Assembly: GCA_045837725.1 (NCBI GenBank)
Contig: JBEWZL010000200.1
Coordinates: 62,001 to 126,000 of the forward strand
Reading direction: 5' to 3'
Length of the DNA stretch: 64,000 nt
From: Vermamoeba vermiformis
Lineage: Eukaryota > Tubulinea > Echinamoebida
A program made the translations under genes and the position numbers. Shown here piece by piece: positions 23,406 to 32,982 of the stretch. The notes under the pieces were generated by a model. That model was not told where the DNA came from. It did not search any database and saw nothing but the letters and a program-made list of their open reading frames with translations. The number at the start of each line of letters is the position of its first letter. Position 1 is the first letter of the stretch.

Positions 23406-23605
23406 GTGCAGCTACAGTGACGCAGCACTTAGCGTATGAATAGGCCAAGCGGATCGGTTTTTTGGCAGCCCTGGTGGAGAAGTCACGTGCGATTCACACC
23501 AAAATTGGAAGTTCGAGGAAATAGAAGTGTCGAACGCCAACGCCAAGACTACCACAAGGCTCGTATATTTGACAGAGCCTAATATTCATTTGTTAATTTT
23601 TTCTT
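23406..23605 (+). repeat. split direct repeat A2
   Basis: 200-bp second copy of A1, joined directly to B1 with no spacer. Confidence 0.9.
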
Positions 23606-23635
23606 TTTAATTTTTATTTTTATCACGTTGTACAA

Positions 23636-23740
23636 TGGGGGCTTTGGTGCTCTCGTTAGCCCCAACCCGTGGCGGGGGGTGACGGGGAGCCACCACCCCT
23701 AATAAAGCTGAATTTACCCCCACGAGCAGCGCAGGCATTC
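23636..23740 (+). repeat. split direct repeat B2 (right end)
   Basis: 105-bp second copy of B1; host DNA resumes after it. Confidence 0.9.
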
Positions 23741-23832
23741 AGAGCGGCAAAGACGCGTTCTCTATTTTTAAAAATTATTTATTTATCGAGCGAAACTATT
23801 ATTGATCAATAACACTAATAATCCTACGTACA

Positions 23833-24482
23833 TTACAATCTAAAAACTGAATTTCTCCAAGGACCTCCGCACCATTGCGAATTGTCGCCAGCGCAAGGTT
23901 TGCAATCTGAGGCAGGAGCAGCACCGTAACGTCCGTAGATACCACCACAATAGCATTCGTTACCATTTTGCATGGCAGCGTAGGCGTAGCCCTTAGAACG
24001 GCACACATTCATGCAATAACTGGGATAGTCCACTTTGTACGTAAAACCAGACAGATCTCGAGTTTCTGTATCAACAAAGCATCCAATATAGCGCGCATTG
24101 GTGGCAGAGATCGAATTAATTTGAAATCCGCCACATTTTTCCTTAATATACAATCGTAAGATTTTTTAAACTTAATTTTACAAATTTAAATTAAACTTAC
24201 GTTCGGATTGCCAGAGCAAGGAAGAGAGCAAGAAGCCTTATCTAATTCACCAAAATTGCAAAATGTATTGCCGCACCAGCATTCGTTGCCGTTCTTAGTT
24301 CCAGCCCAGTCATATCCAATTTCCTTGCAATAGCTTCGGCAATCGGCGTTGGTCAAAGTGTTGCCCGTGAAAGCTTTTACTGGGAATGCGGTACCGTGCG
24401 GATCAAGGCAGCAGTCTTGTTGAGCCAGTACAGCCACTGATAGGCAAGTAGCGATCAATGCGAGTACGATAACTTTATTCAT
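23833..24482 (-). CDS. secreted protein with two WSC domains (WSC-3)
   Basis: 196 residues, exons 24482-24201 and 24141-23833. Signal peptide MNKVIVLALIATCLSVAVLAQ. WSC 1: DCCLDPHGTAFPVKAF, GTKNGNECWCGNTFC. Phase-0 intron, then EKCGGFQINSIS and WSC 2: YIGCFVDTETRDLSG, MQNGNECYCGGIYG, ending WCGGPWRNSVFRL. No stalk, TM or GPI signal. Very close to WSC-7 in length, intron position and sequence. It is divergent from WSC-4, 288 bp apart, with a palindromic element 74 bp upstream. The retrotransposon ends 92 bp beyond its stop. Confidence 0.85.
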
Positions 24483-24555
24483 TTGTGCTTGTCTTTTTAA
24501 ATGTTAATGAATCGAATGATAATTCAATAGTTATTTAACCGCGCGTGTTTGCGAC

Positions 24556-24572
24556 GTCGCAAATATCGCCGC
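24556..24572 (-). promoter_or_regulatory. 17-bp near-palindrome upstream of WSC-3
   Basis: Minus strand GCGGCGATATTTGCGAC, 74 bp before the WSC-3 ATG; followed by a second GCGAC half-site. Confidence 0.65.
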
Positions 24573-24684
24573 GTTGAATCATTGCGTGTCAAAAAATGTC
24601 ACAGATCTGAATCGACCATCATTATAAAATTAATGAAATATATAGGACGTACACAAATCTAATTTGGCAAATTTTAAACAAACT

Positions 24685-24701
24685 GCGGATATATATGCGA
24701 C
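24685..24701 (+). promoter_or_regulatory. 17-bp near-palindrome upstream of WSC-4
   Basis: GCGGATATATATGCGAC, 70 bp before the WSC-4 ATG. Confidence 0.6.
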
Positions 24702-24770
24702 AAAGAGTGATTTTCAACATGCGATTATAAATCATTAGACCAACACCTCGTCAATTGAACAACACAATCG

Positions 24771-25496
24771 ATGATCTTTAAATTTTTCGTCGTCGCGTTC
24801 CTAGTCTTCAATTTATCAACCGCCGCTCCACCACCAGCAAGTGAATACATTGGCTGTTGCAAAGACGGTGCTGGTGGAGTAAGAGAGTTGCCGGTGAAAA
24901 TGAACCTCACAGTGACAAGCAACCAGCAGTGTCAGACCCTGTGCGGCAACTATGGCTACGCTTTTGCAGGCACGCAGAATGGCAATCAATGCTGGTGCGG
25001 ATACAACAAATGCTCTCAAGGAATTTTTCTCGACACGTTCTGTGCCAAGCCATGTTCTGACACGACGGTAAGTCAATCTAATTATACATACTATCATTCT
25101 CATTTTATTTATTATTGCAGCAAGTGTGCGGCGGTATTTCAAACCGAAACTCAGTGTACAAGGTACCCACTCGTTACGTAGGATGCGTTCAAGACGCAGC
25201 AAACGCTCGCATTTTGCCGTACTCTGCGTACAAAGGCAGCATCAAGAATAAGCCCGATGATTGCATCGCCTATTGCAGAAGAGTCGGACATTACTTCGCT
25301 GGAGTTCAAAACAACGATTGTTGGTGCGGCAGTCAATTAGGTTCATTGCGCTTTGTTGCTGAAAGTCAATGCAGCAGTCCTTGTTCTGGAAACAGCACGG
25401 TAAGTTGGATGCACAAAATTATTAGTGTTTGGACTAATATTAATTCCTAAGATGACCTGCGGTGGCAACCTAAGAAATTCTATGTGGCGTGTATGA
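24771..25496 (+). CDS. secreted protein with two WSC domains (WSC-4)
   Basis: 206 residues in three exons (24771-25067, 25121-25399, 25452-25496), both introns phase 0. Signal peptide MIFKFFVVAFLVFNLSTAA. WSC 1: YIGCCKDGAGGVRELPVK, GTQNGNQCWCG. WSC 2: YVGCVQDAANARILPYS, AGVQNNDCWCGSQLG. The last 14-codon exon carries MTCGGNLRNSMWRV, the conserved CGG..RNS tail. An extra intron before the tail is shared only with WSC-9, so those two may form a subgroup. The 17-bp element lies 70 bp upstream. Extracellular role inferred; ligand unknown. Confidence 0.85.
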
Positions 25497-25618
25497 AATT
25501 TGATGCTCAACAAAATAAACATTAGTTAATTATGCAATATTACTATGAAAAAGAAATTTGAAAATACGAGATCTTGCTTTTACGAACGTGCGTAAACACG
25601 ATTCAGCTTTATATTAAT

Positions 25619-25680
25619 TAAACTCGGTAGATAGCATTACGAAGGTTGCCAGGATACTGGACCGCATCTGCAGCCTAAGA
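25619..25680 (-). pseudogene. C-terminal relic of a WSC gene
   Basis: Minus strand reads GNLRNAIYRV then stop TAA, the hallmark tail of WSC genes, preceded by TGCGGT in a shifted frame. No domain is attached. Probably the 3' end of a deleted duplicate between WSC-4 and WSC-5. Confidence 0.5.
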
Positions 25681-25755
25681 TTGAGCCATCAGCAAGTTGT
25701 CAAAAGGTAATAGATCCGATTTATTCCGAATTCAGGAGGAGTTAACAAGGTTATA

Positions 25756-26695
25756 TTAGGCCCTATATACTGAATTTCTGTATGCTTCGCCGCATTTGTC
25801 TCCGTTGAGGCAGCTCGAGCAAGCGTTGTCCGGTGCTCGGCCGTATCTTCCGTATGAATTTCCGCACCAGCATTGGCTCATAAATTGTACGGCAGCATAC
25901 GAGTAGCCTGCACCAGCACATGCTGAGACGCACGTTGCAGCTTGATTTTGACGCACTTCCTGAATATAGAAAGGCAGATCTCGATCGGGGTCGTCAACAA
26001 AGCAACCGATGTATGTATTAGCAGCGGATCTGAAGACCGAATTAATTCCGATAGCACCACATTGGTCCTAAAATACTATATTAATATCGATTGACTTCTT
26101 AAAGTCCATATTTTACTTACACTAGGATTGCTAGCACAAGGTTTGTTGCAAGAAGACGAAGCCAAACGACCAACAGTGCAATATTGATTACCGCACCAAC
26201 ACTCATTGCCATTTTGAGTACCAGCGTAGAGGTATCCTGCTTGCGCGCGGCAATTCTGTTTGTCGCCACCACCGATCACATTTACGTGAGTACCCACGAC
26301 GAATTTTAAACACATCTGACCGATCTAATTCATGAAAATTTCAACAGGCGTATCAGTGGGAGATTGGTCGTTTGATCAGTTCATTTGCGCACGACAATAC
26401 AGAAGTGAATGCGATTCATTTTGTGCTGGATCAAGTGCTCGTCATTAGTTCGCCTCGTAGAGCTGACTACATGAAAATTAGGACTAAGCTCGAGTTTTGA
26501 GCTCTCTTGAACGCCTGCGATGTACAAGAAGTAAATGCACCAAGTCTGGCAATTGGCATTCGTAGTAGCATTGCCGATGTACGCTTTGTACGGCAGATCT
26601 ATTGCGCTGTGATCGAGACAACAGCCCAGAAATTGAGCCATCGATGATGTTGAGAGGAATATAGCGATAAGTGCAAAGAAAATGAGTTTGGCCAT
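25756..26695 (-). pseudogene. WSC-5, first WSC domain interrupted
   Basis: Starts like WSC-1: signal peptide MAKLIFFALIAIFLSTSSMAQ and WSC 1 start FLGCCLDHSAIDLPYK to NANCQTWC (to about 26535). The domain then breaks off: about 260 bp with stop codons intervene before its continuation at about 26255 (QAGYLYAGTQNGNECWCGN, CNKPCASNPS). A normal intron and WSC 2 follow (DQCGAIGINSVFR, YIGCFVDDPDRDLPFY, SQCWCGNSYGRYG, EAYRNSVYRA, stop 25756). No GT-AG pair removes the insert in frame, so this looks like a pseudogene unless splicing is unusual. Part of the insert resembles a decayed WSC copy (LYIAGVQ). Confidence 0.65.
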
Positions 26696-26762
26696 TGTTG
26701 CGCTCGTGTTGCAGTAAGTTTAAATAATAGTTTATGCACGACAAAAGTGCTATTTTAATAGT

Positions 26763-26779
26763 GTCGCCGATATCGCCGC
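26763..26779 (-). promoter_or_regulatory. 17-bp near-palindrome upstream of WSC-5
   Basis: Minus strand GCGGCGATATCGGCGAC, 68 bp before the WSC-5 ATG. Confidence 0.6.
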
Positions 26780-27091
26780 AATTTACAATAGTTGCTAGCT
26801 TGTCTGAAAGATGTCAACCAGCGAATTACATAAAATCGAAATAAGCTTATTTCTGACCGTTTTTATAAACCTAGGAATACGCAATCCGTCGAGCTATTAG
26901 CAGTCGTCGAATCAAATTGGCAACATTCGATATTGATCAGTCCTATAGTTCACAAGATTTTTAAGGACAACGTAGTGAACACGGCAAAATTTAAAATGCA
27001 GTTTAAGAAATGAAGGAATTTATAACGTAAGTTGACATTTGAATTGACAAGTAATTTCACTCTCTAATATTCCGGGCAATGATTGGCATTA

Positions 27092-27108
27092 GCGGCGATA
27101 ATTGCGAC
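27092..27108 (+). promoter_or_regulatory. 17-bp near-palindrome upstream of WSC-6
   Basis: GCGGCGATAATTGCGAC, 61 bp before the WSC-6 ATG. Confidence 0.65.
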
Positions 27109-27168
27109 CAAACATTTTAATTGTTCCCGTCATTCACTAACTCTTATTGAAACATAATAGCACACATC

Positions 27169-28237
27169 ATGACGAAGCTAATTTTGGTGGCGTTGATCGT
27201 TGTTTGTTTATCAATGTCTGCTATGGCAATTGTTATTGGAGGAGATCCAGGCCCATCCACTCCACCTCCTCCTACCTCATCGACACCAATAGCAGCTCCA
27301 ATTACCACCTCCGTACCCACTTCTTCAACGTCAGTATCAGATCCGGTCGCTGCTCCTTTGGACCTTCAGATCGACGTTCCTGTTGCAACACCTGTCACTG
27401 CACCTGTTGACGCGCCTGTTTCTACTCCAATTGACGTACCAGTGACCACTCCTATTGATACTCCCATTGACGTGCCAATCTCTGCTCCAGTTGATGCTCC
27501 CGTTGACACGCCAGTTACCGTTCCCGTTGCTGTCCCTCTGACAGTACCATTAGCCACTCCCGTTGCAGTGCCTGTTGCAGCTCCTGTTCGAGCACCCGTT
27601 GCAGCGCCAGTAGCAGCACCCAATCCAGTCCGTTCAGCGTACATTGGCTGCTTCCAAGACTCAGCCTCGCGGGACTTGCCGTTCAAAGCCTACGCTAACA
27701 GTTCAAACTCGAACGTATTGTGCCTTAACGTGTGCAGATTTGCTGGGTATGCCTATTCTGGCACTCAGAACACGAATGAATGTTGGTGCGGCAATACTTA
27801 CGGCGGTCAAGGCAAATTCGACGATAAATTGTGCACCATGTCTTGCTCTGGCAATTCAAATGTAAGTACAGTTAGACCTCGTATTATTCCGATATAATTA
27901 ATAATGATTTTTCTAGCAAACTTGTGGAGGACCTTACAGAAACTCAGTGTATAGAACACCAGCTCGCTACATTGGTTGTTTTGCGGATTCGTCCAATCGC
28001 GACATGAAATTCAACGGGTACTGGGGCAACACTAAAAGCACTCCTGAGCTGTGTCAGAGTGTTTGTTCTAAGGCTGGATACGTCTTCGCTGGCTTGCAAA
28101 CAGGCACTGAATGCTGGTGCGGAAATAGTTACGGATCTCAAGGCCGGCTTAGCGAAAACTCATGCAATAAGGCCTGCACTGGAAAATCTACGGCTAAATG
28201 CGGCGGTGATTGGGCTAATGCTGTTTATAGACTATAA
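27169..28237 (+). CDS. secreted WSC protein with PV-rich stalk (WSC-6)
   Basis: 337 residues, exons 27169-27861 and 27917-28237. Signal peptide MTKLILVALIVVCLSMSAMA, about 125 residues of Pro/Val/Ala/Asp/Thr repeats (units such as APVDAPVS, VPVTTPID), WSC 1 (YIGCFQDSASRDLPFK, NECWCGNTYGGQG), a 55-nt phase-0 intron, WSC 2 (QTCGGPYRNSVYR, YIGCFADSSNRDMKFN, TECWCGNSYGSQG) and tail WANAVYRL. Same architecture as WSC-2, which differs in repeat composition (more Asp here). Partner of WSC-5 across 473 bp. Confidence 0.85.
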
Positions 28238-28604
28238 TGAGCTGCGTGTAACGAGAAAATAAACTTGTTTTCATTTTTGAACCAAGTAGAACAGTAAACC
28301 ATAAGACAAAGAGTCAAAGACTTGCTCGCGGGTAAATACAGGTATATATATATTCAGAAATTATAAATTACTCTTTCGAACGTAAGGAGACAATTTGTAC
28401 AAATGCCAGCAGATCCAGCCCAAAGATTATTTATTAGACTCACAAATACCCTGAAAATTATTATTATAATATGCAATATCCTGTTCTTGGCGTTTAGTAT
28501 TATTTACTAATTTTTGACGATTTATTAGCATTTTATCAAAGCCAGATTTATTAGTTTACGACAATTATATCTGTCATTTAAATCTCCTTGTAATCTTTTC
28601 CACC

Positions 28605-29260
28605 TCACGCTTTGTAAACTGAATTTCTCCACCCAGCTCCGCACGTTTGCAAATTATACGCAGAACAAGCCAAGCAGTCTGAGGCAGGAGCAGCTCCGTA
28701 CCGGCCGTATGTATTACCGCACCAGCACTCGTTACTGTTTTGCACGCCAGCGTATTTATAGCCAGCAGTGCGGCACGTGGTAATGCAATCGCCGGGATAG
28801 TCCAGATTCGGTCCTCGGTAAGTCAGATCGCGAGTGTCAGCATCAATGTAGCAACCAATATAACGGGCGTTGGTCATATAGACCGAGTTAATAGCAAATC
28901 CACCGCATTTTTCCTGAATTATAAAGATATAAGATTTTTATTTAAATAATTTTTTAATTTCAGCAGATCTTGACTTACGTTTGCATTACCAGCGCAAGGT
29001 GAATAGCAAGATGAGGCATCTAATTTACCGAGACTGCAAAAGGCATTTCCGCACCAGCATTCGTTGCCGTTTTGAGTACCAGCGTAGTCATAATTAAGTT
29101 CGCTACAATAGCCTCTGCAATCTGCATTGGTCACTGTGTTGCCCCAATACGCTTTGAACGGCATATCTACGCCATTAGGATCGATGCAGCAGGCAGTCTG
29201 AGCGAGCACTGTCGTTGACAGGCAAGTAGCGATCAATGCAAGTACGATAATGTTATGCAT
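28605..29260 (-). CDS. secreted protein with two WSC domains (WSC-7)
   Basis: 196 residues, exons 29260-28979 and 28913-28605. Signal peptide MHNIIVLALIATCLSTTVLAQ, WSC 1 (ACCIDPNGVDMPFKAY, NECWCGNAFC), phase-0 intron, EKCGGFAINSVY, WSC 2 (YIGCYIDADTRDLTYR, NECWCGNTYGRYG), tail GAGWRNSVYKA. Same size and structure as WSC-3. Divergent from the broken WSC-8, 449 bp away; its 17-bp element is 96 bp upstream. Confidence 0.85.
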
Positions 29261-29355
29261 CAGTAATAATAATATGAAGGTGTTATAAGTGTTATTAAAT
29301 ATTATGTCTATAAGTGAATGAACGGAATTGGCGCAATTTTAACCACGCGTTTTTT

Positions 29356-29372
29356 TGTCGCAGATATCTGCG
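29356..29372 (-). promoter_or_regulatory. 17-bp palindrome upstream of WSC-7
   Basis: Minus strand GCGCAGATATCTGCGAC, 96 bp before the WSC-7 ATG; the copy closest to a perfect palindrome (GCAGATATCTGC core). Confidence 0.65.
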
Positions 29373-29460
29373 CCAAGTGTCAAAAGTTCATTGCCATGCA
29401 CACAAACGAATTAATTAAGCCACAATAGACGCACAAATCTTCGCGCAAATTGCCGACGAT

Positions 29461-29494
29461 GTAATTGACATGTAATTGACATGTAATTTGACAG
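29461..29494. repeat. TGTAATTGACA tandem repeat upstream of WSC-7/WSC-8
   Basis: Three imperfect 11-12-bp copies of GTAATTGACAT. Related TTGACA sites lie upstream of WSC-2 (about 17658-17677) and WSC-6 (about 27030-27050). Confidence 0.5.
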
Positions 29495-29630
29495 GTAAAT
29501 TTAGATTACCCGCAATGTTTTAATATTTGTGAAATATATGAAAATTTAATTGGACATTAAAGAACGAGAGACATATATAGAACAACGACAGCTTGACTGA
29601 CAAATTTTTCACGATTCTCATTTGACATTC

Positions 29631-29647
29631 GCGGCGATGTATGCGAC
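29631..29647 (+). promoter_or_regulatory. 17-bp near-palindrome upstream of WSC-8
   Basis: GCGGCGATGTATGCGAC, 63 bp before the ATG of the broken WSC-8, kept although the gene is damaged. Confidence 0.6.
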
Positions 29648-29709
29648 GTTCTGAAAAACACTAGTTTGGATGTCTATTATCTTTTTCAGTATACTGTTAA
29701 CAACAGCAA

Positions 29710-29935
29710 ATGAAGAACTTATCGTTCGTTGTACTTACAGTGCTTGGCCTCATCGCGAGGCAACGATAGAAACACTCCCGCTGATTGCAGAGCTACGTGT
29801 AAAAAGGCCGGTTATCTGCACGCAGGATTAATTGGAGGAACGGATTGTTACTGTGGAAACGCGTCAATAAGGAAAATTGCAGTAGCCACTATCCATCTTT
29901 TTCAGTGTGGCGAGTGCTTAGAATCACGCTAGCAA
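29710..29935 (+). pseudogene. WSC-8, truncated
   Basis: ATG 29710 opens a signal-peptide-like start (MKNLSFVVLTVLGLIA) that stops after 19 codons. In another frame comes the middle of a WSC domain (NDRNTPADCRATCKKAGYL, GGTDCYCGNAS) and then, after a possible intron, a CGECLESR remnant. The first part of the WSC domain and the second domain are missing, consistent with an internal deletion. Confidence 0.7.
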
Positions 29936-30058
29936 ATAAAATAGCGCTAAAAACATATTCAATTCGTTTAGTGTCACACGATTCTAGCGCAACTTTTTTG
30001 AAGGTCATCTTAAAGATTTCGGTTTTTTATATTTTCACAATTTGACAGTTGCATTCAC

Positions 30059-30112
30059 ATGTGATCACTTAATGGCAATAATAAACAACACGTGGAAAAG
30101 ATATGTGATCAC
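30059..30112 (+). promoter_or_regulatory. direct repeat ATGTGATCAC upstream of WSC-9
   Basis: ATGTGATCAC occurs at 30059-30068 and 30103-30112, the second 68 bp before the WSC-9 ATG. WSC-9 is the only member without the 17-bp element. Confidence 0.35.
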
Positions 30113-30180
30113 GAGAACTACACAAACTAAAAATTAAATGCAATCTTGTTTTTTTTCTAATTACGATCAACACAAGCAAC

Positions 30181-30898
30181 ATGACCAACATTTCGCTCCG
30201 TGCATTACTCCTTACATTAGCTGTGTCAATTGGCATTGCTGCGGCCGTTAGCAACCCTGCTTACGTGGGATGCTTCAAAGACGCCTATTCTAACAGAGAT
30301 CTGAGTGGACTCAGCAGCGGTGAAACAAGTCTCACCATAGAAAGCTGCATTGCTTTCTGCAGTGAGCGTAAATACGCTTTTGCTGGTGCTCAAGGAGGCA
30401 ACACTTGTTGGTGCGGTAATTCATACGGAAGTTACGGAACATTCGCGGATCGGATGTGCAATGTTCCCTGTTCAGCTAATGTGACGGTAAGTCTCATCTA
30501 TACTCAAATCAGACCTAATTTATCTTAACGGTGGTTTTATTAGCAAATTTGCGGAGGCTACCTCCGAAACTCGATCTACAAAACTCCTCCAAGAGAACTA
30601 GGCTGTCTTCGAAGAGGATTTATCCGCCAAGGATATACAGGACTTGCTACCAACAACCCTACAGACTGCCGCCTAACTTGCAGAAAAGCTGGGTATGAAT
30701 TTTGCGGCTTGGAGGGTCAAAACTGCAGGTGCGGCGAAGCTTGGAGCAATATCTCGCCTGGAACTTCATGTGACTTGCCTTGTCCAGGAGATAATCAGGT
30801 AATTTTGATATTGGGCTACAGTAGTGATACAATTTACCCTTCCTTTTATCCAGTACAAATGCGGTGGCGCGTTTCAGATGACAGTATGGAGAGCGTAG
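30181..30898 (+). CDS. secreted protein with two WSC domains (WSC-9)
   Basis: 201 residues in three exons (30181-30486, 30544-30798, 30854-30898), introns phase 0. Signal peptide MTNISLRALLLTLAVSIGIAAA. WSC 1: YVGCFKDAYSNRDLSG, GNTCWCGNSYG. WSC 2 is diverged: LGCLRRGFIRQGYTG, CGLEGQNCRCGEAW. Tail exon YKCGGAFQMTVWRA, in the same place as in WSC-4. Not part of a divergent pair and without the shared palindrome, so it may be controlled differently. Confidence 0.85.
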
Positions 30899-31303
30899 CG
30901 GATCAGCAAGCTAATTTTGGTTGCAGAATTGTGCTAAATTGCTTTTTAAACGTTCGAAATAAATATTTTTGAGCGCTTTGACTCGGGATCAAGCAATCTT
31001 TCAAAATTCGGCAATTAGCGCGACAAATTATGTTTCAATCATTATTTAATATCTAAATATAGATCTATCTTATTATTGTAAATTTTGTTTTTTATTTATC
31101 AACATCTCAGACAGCAAGAATTACCATTCAGATCCGATCAACTCTAATGATCTCTGTCATTAACTTCGAACTTAGCTCAAATTATTTTTTGTGACCGTTA
31201 CGTAACAATACCTTACGAGGCCGCAAAAAAGGTTTAAATCCGTTTCTCCGTTTGTCCGTGTTCGAAAATAAATACCAGAGCAGGCCATTGTGATACAATA
31301 ATT

Positions 31304-32345
31304 ATGAAACAACACGTATTACTATTATTAACATTTATTATCGCCTTACAAGTCGGCACGATGATGGGCAAAGCGTACAAAGCTGTGATTATTGGTGCAT
31401 CTGGTGAAGTCGGTGGTCACGTCTTAAAAACACTTTTGAGCTCACCAAACTGCACTCATATCACTAGTATTGGCAGAAGAAAATTGGAATTTCCTGAAGA
31501 TCAGCAAGGCCTCGAGAAATTGAGCCAGCACGTAGTCGACATGGACAATCTGGAACAAGAAGTAAGTTAAATATTATCTCAATAATTTTAAAATAATTTT
31601 AGGAATATTTTGTTAATATTTTAAATTGTATTTGTAATATTTGAGTTGTCTGGAATTTTTCACTAAATTTTTCAAGGCGAAAGATCTCGTGAAGGACCAC
31701 GAAGTCGCTTTCATTACTCTCGGAGTCGGTAGACCGTCGAAAGAAACAGAGGAATACTTGAAGAAAGTTGAAGTTGGATATAATACAGCTTTTGCAAAGG
31801 CGTGCAAGAACGGAGGCACAAAACACATCTCTTTCTTGTCCTCGCCTGGAGTGAGTCACAGCTCTTGGATTCCTGTACTAAGAGTACGTATATAATACAA
31901 GCATTACGGATACGATTACTAGGTTCCTATAGAAAATGTTCTGAGCATGTACGGAATCTGACTGCATCCGGTTTTATTAGGTCAAAGCTCAACTGTACGA
32001 TAATCTAAAGGAGCTCAATTTCGCAAGAACGAGCTTTTTCTGCCCAACAGTAATCATGACACCTCAAGCGCGCTACGGATGGGTGGATTCGTTTTACATT
32101 AACTTGTGGAAGGGTCTCTCGCCTATTTTACCGAGCAAATACAAAGGCGCGACATCAGAAAGCATTGGAAAGTCGATGGTATTGAACGCAGAGTTAACTG
32201 AAGTTACTGGAGTGGAAGAACTTTATTGGAACGTAAGCACCTTACACAAGTTGGGTCAGACCCGGTTATACTAATGGTTTGCTAATAGGACTTCAAAAGA
32301 ATTCTCAGATTGAAAGATCCAAAAGCAGATCCGAGCAAGTGCTAA
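31304..32345 (+). CDS. HTATIP2: TIP30/HTATIP2-like NAD(P)-binding oxidoreductase
   Basis: 257 residues in four exons (31304-31561, 31677-31883, 31981-32232, 32289-32345), all introns phase 0. Atypical short-chain dehydrogenase: Rossmann start KAVIIGASGEVGGHVLK, VAFITLGVGRP, VGYNTAFAKACKNGG and KHISFLSSPG, matching the order in TIP30/HTATIP2 proteins, which bind NADPH. Length close to the human protein (242). An N-terminal hydrophobic stretch (MKQHVLLLLTFIIALQVG) suggests a signal peptide or membrane anchor, unlike the cytosolic animal protein. AATAAA follows the stop. Substrate unknown. Confidence 0.75.
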
Positions 32346-32597
32346 ATACTAGTGTAAATAAACAATGTTTAATTTATGATGATTTACTTGCTTGAACGAA
32401 AGCTAGATAAGCTATCTTTCTCATCTCATCACTGCTTGTTTTCATCATTGTCGGTCTTGCGCTAGTGCCTAAAAACCAACCGCTAAAACTGTTCGTCCCT
32501 CCTTGGGCGATCAGAAAAAATTGATTTTTAACCAAACAATCACAACTCGCAATAAATTGCGTCTGATAGCTATAGTTTGCAATAATACCACGATATT

Positions 32598-32948
32598 ATG
32601 GCGGAGGTAATAATACTGCGCTTGATGTAGGAATTTAATCGAAATATTTCTATTTCCCAAAATTAATTAATTTGATTCGTATGTTATGTAGAGATATTAA
32701 GATAACTCTTAACATTGCATTCGCAGATCACTATTACAGCCGATATTCCCCGGATTTCAGATCGATCTGACATCAAAAAGGTCACTATTTCGCTTTACTT
32801 CACTGAAGAACTCGTGGCGTCAGTGTCCGACGAAGAGTCACCTGATTCAGACGAAGACGAGCTCATTGAGGCCTCAATTGCCAACTTGCCAAATGCAGTC
32901 TTAAGCACATCACGTGGCTTAGGGCGTTCACTGAAAACGATCGCATGA
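32598..32948 (+). CDS. small acidic protein of unknown function
   Basis: Exon 1 is only nine coding bases (32598-32606, MAE) and exon 2 is 32727-32948, about 77 residues: ITITADIPRIS, ISLYFTEELVASVSDEESPD (acidic), ending RGLGRSLKTIA. No family recognised. Convergent with the propeller/peroxiredoxin gene; the stops are 34 bp apart. The very small first exon makes the start uncertain. Confidence 0.45.
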
Positions 32949-32982
32949 GTTAGAATTCGAAAGGCTGAAAAGTAAAAGAGAC

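Larger units (their letters stand above)
19056..23740 (+). mobile_element. tyrosine-recombinase (DIRS/Ngaro-like) retrotransposon
   Basis: 4,685-bp element coding for Gag-like proteins, reverse transcriptase/RNase H and a tyrosine recombinase, in that order. Its ends are split direct repeats: A1 at 19056-19255, then the ORFs, then B1 at 23301-23405 joined directly to A2 at 23406-23605, 30 bp, then B2 at 23636-23740. That A1-ORFs-B1A2-B2 layout is characteristic of PAT/Ngaro-type YR retroelements, which integrate by site-specific recombination of a circular intermediate rather than by DDE integrase. No LTRs and no obvious target-site duplication. GC content and codon use are visibly higher than in the host genes. 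It lies between WSC-2 and WSC-3. The repeat copies look nearly identical, suggesting a recent insertion. Confidence 0.9.

Noticed and set aside
30059-30112. Possible inverted-repeat hairpin upstream of WSC-9
   Set aside because: The two ATGTGATCAC copies are direct repeats with a small internal palindrome, not a stable hairpin.
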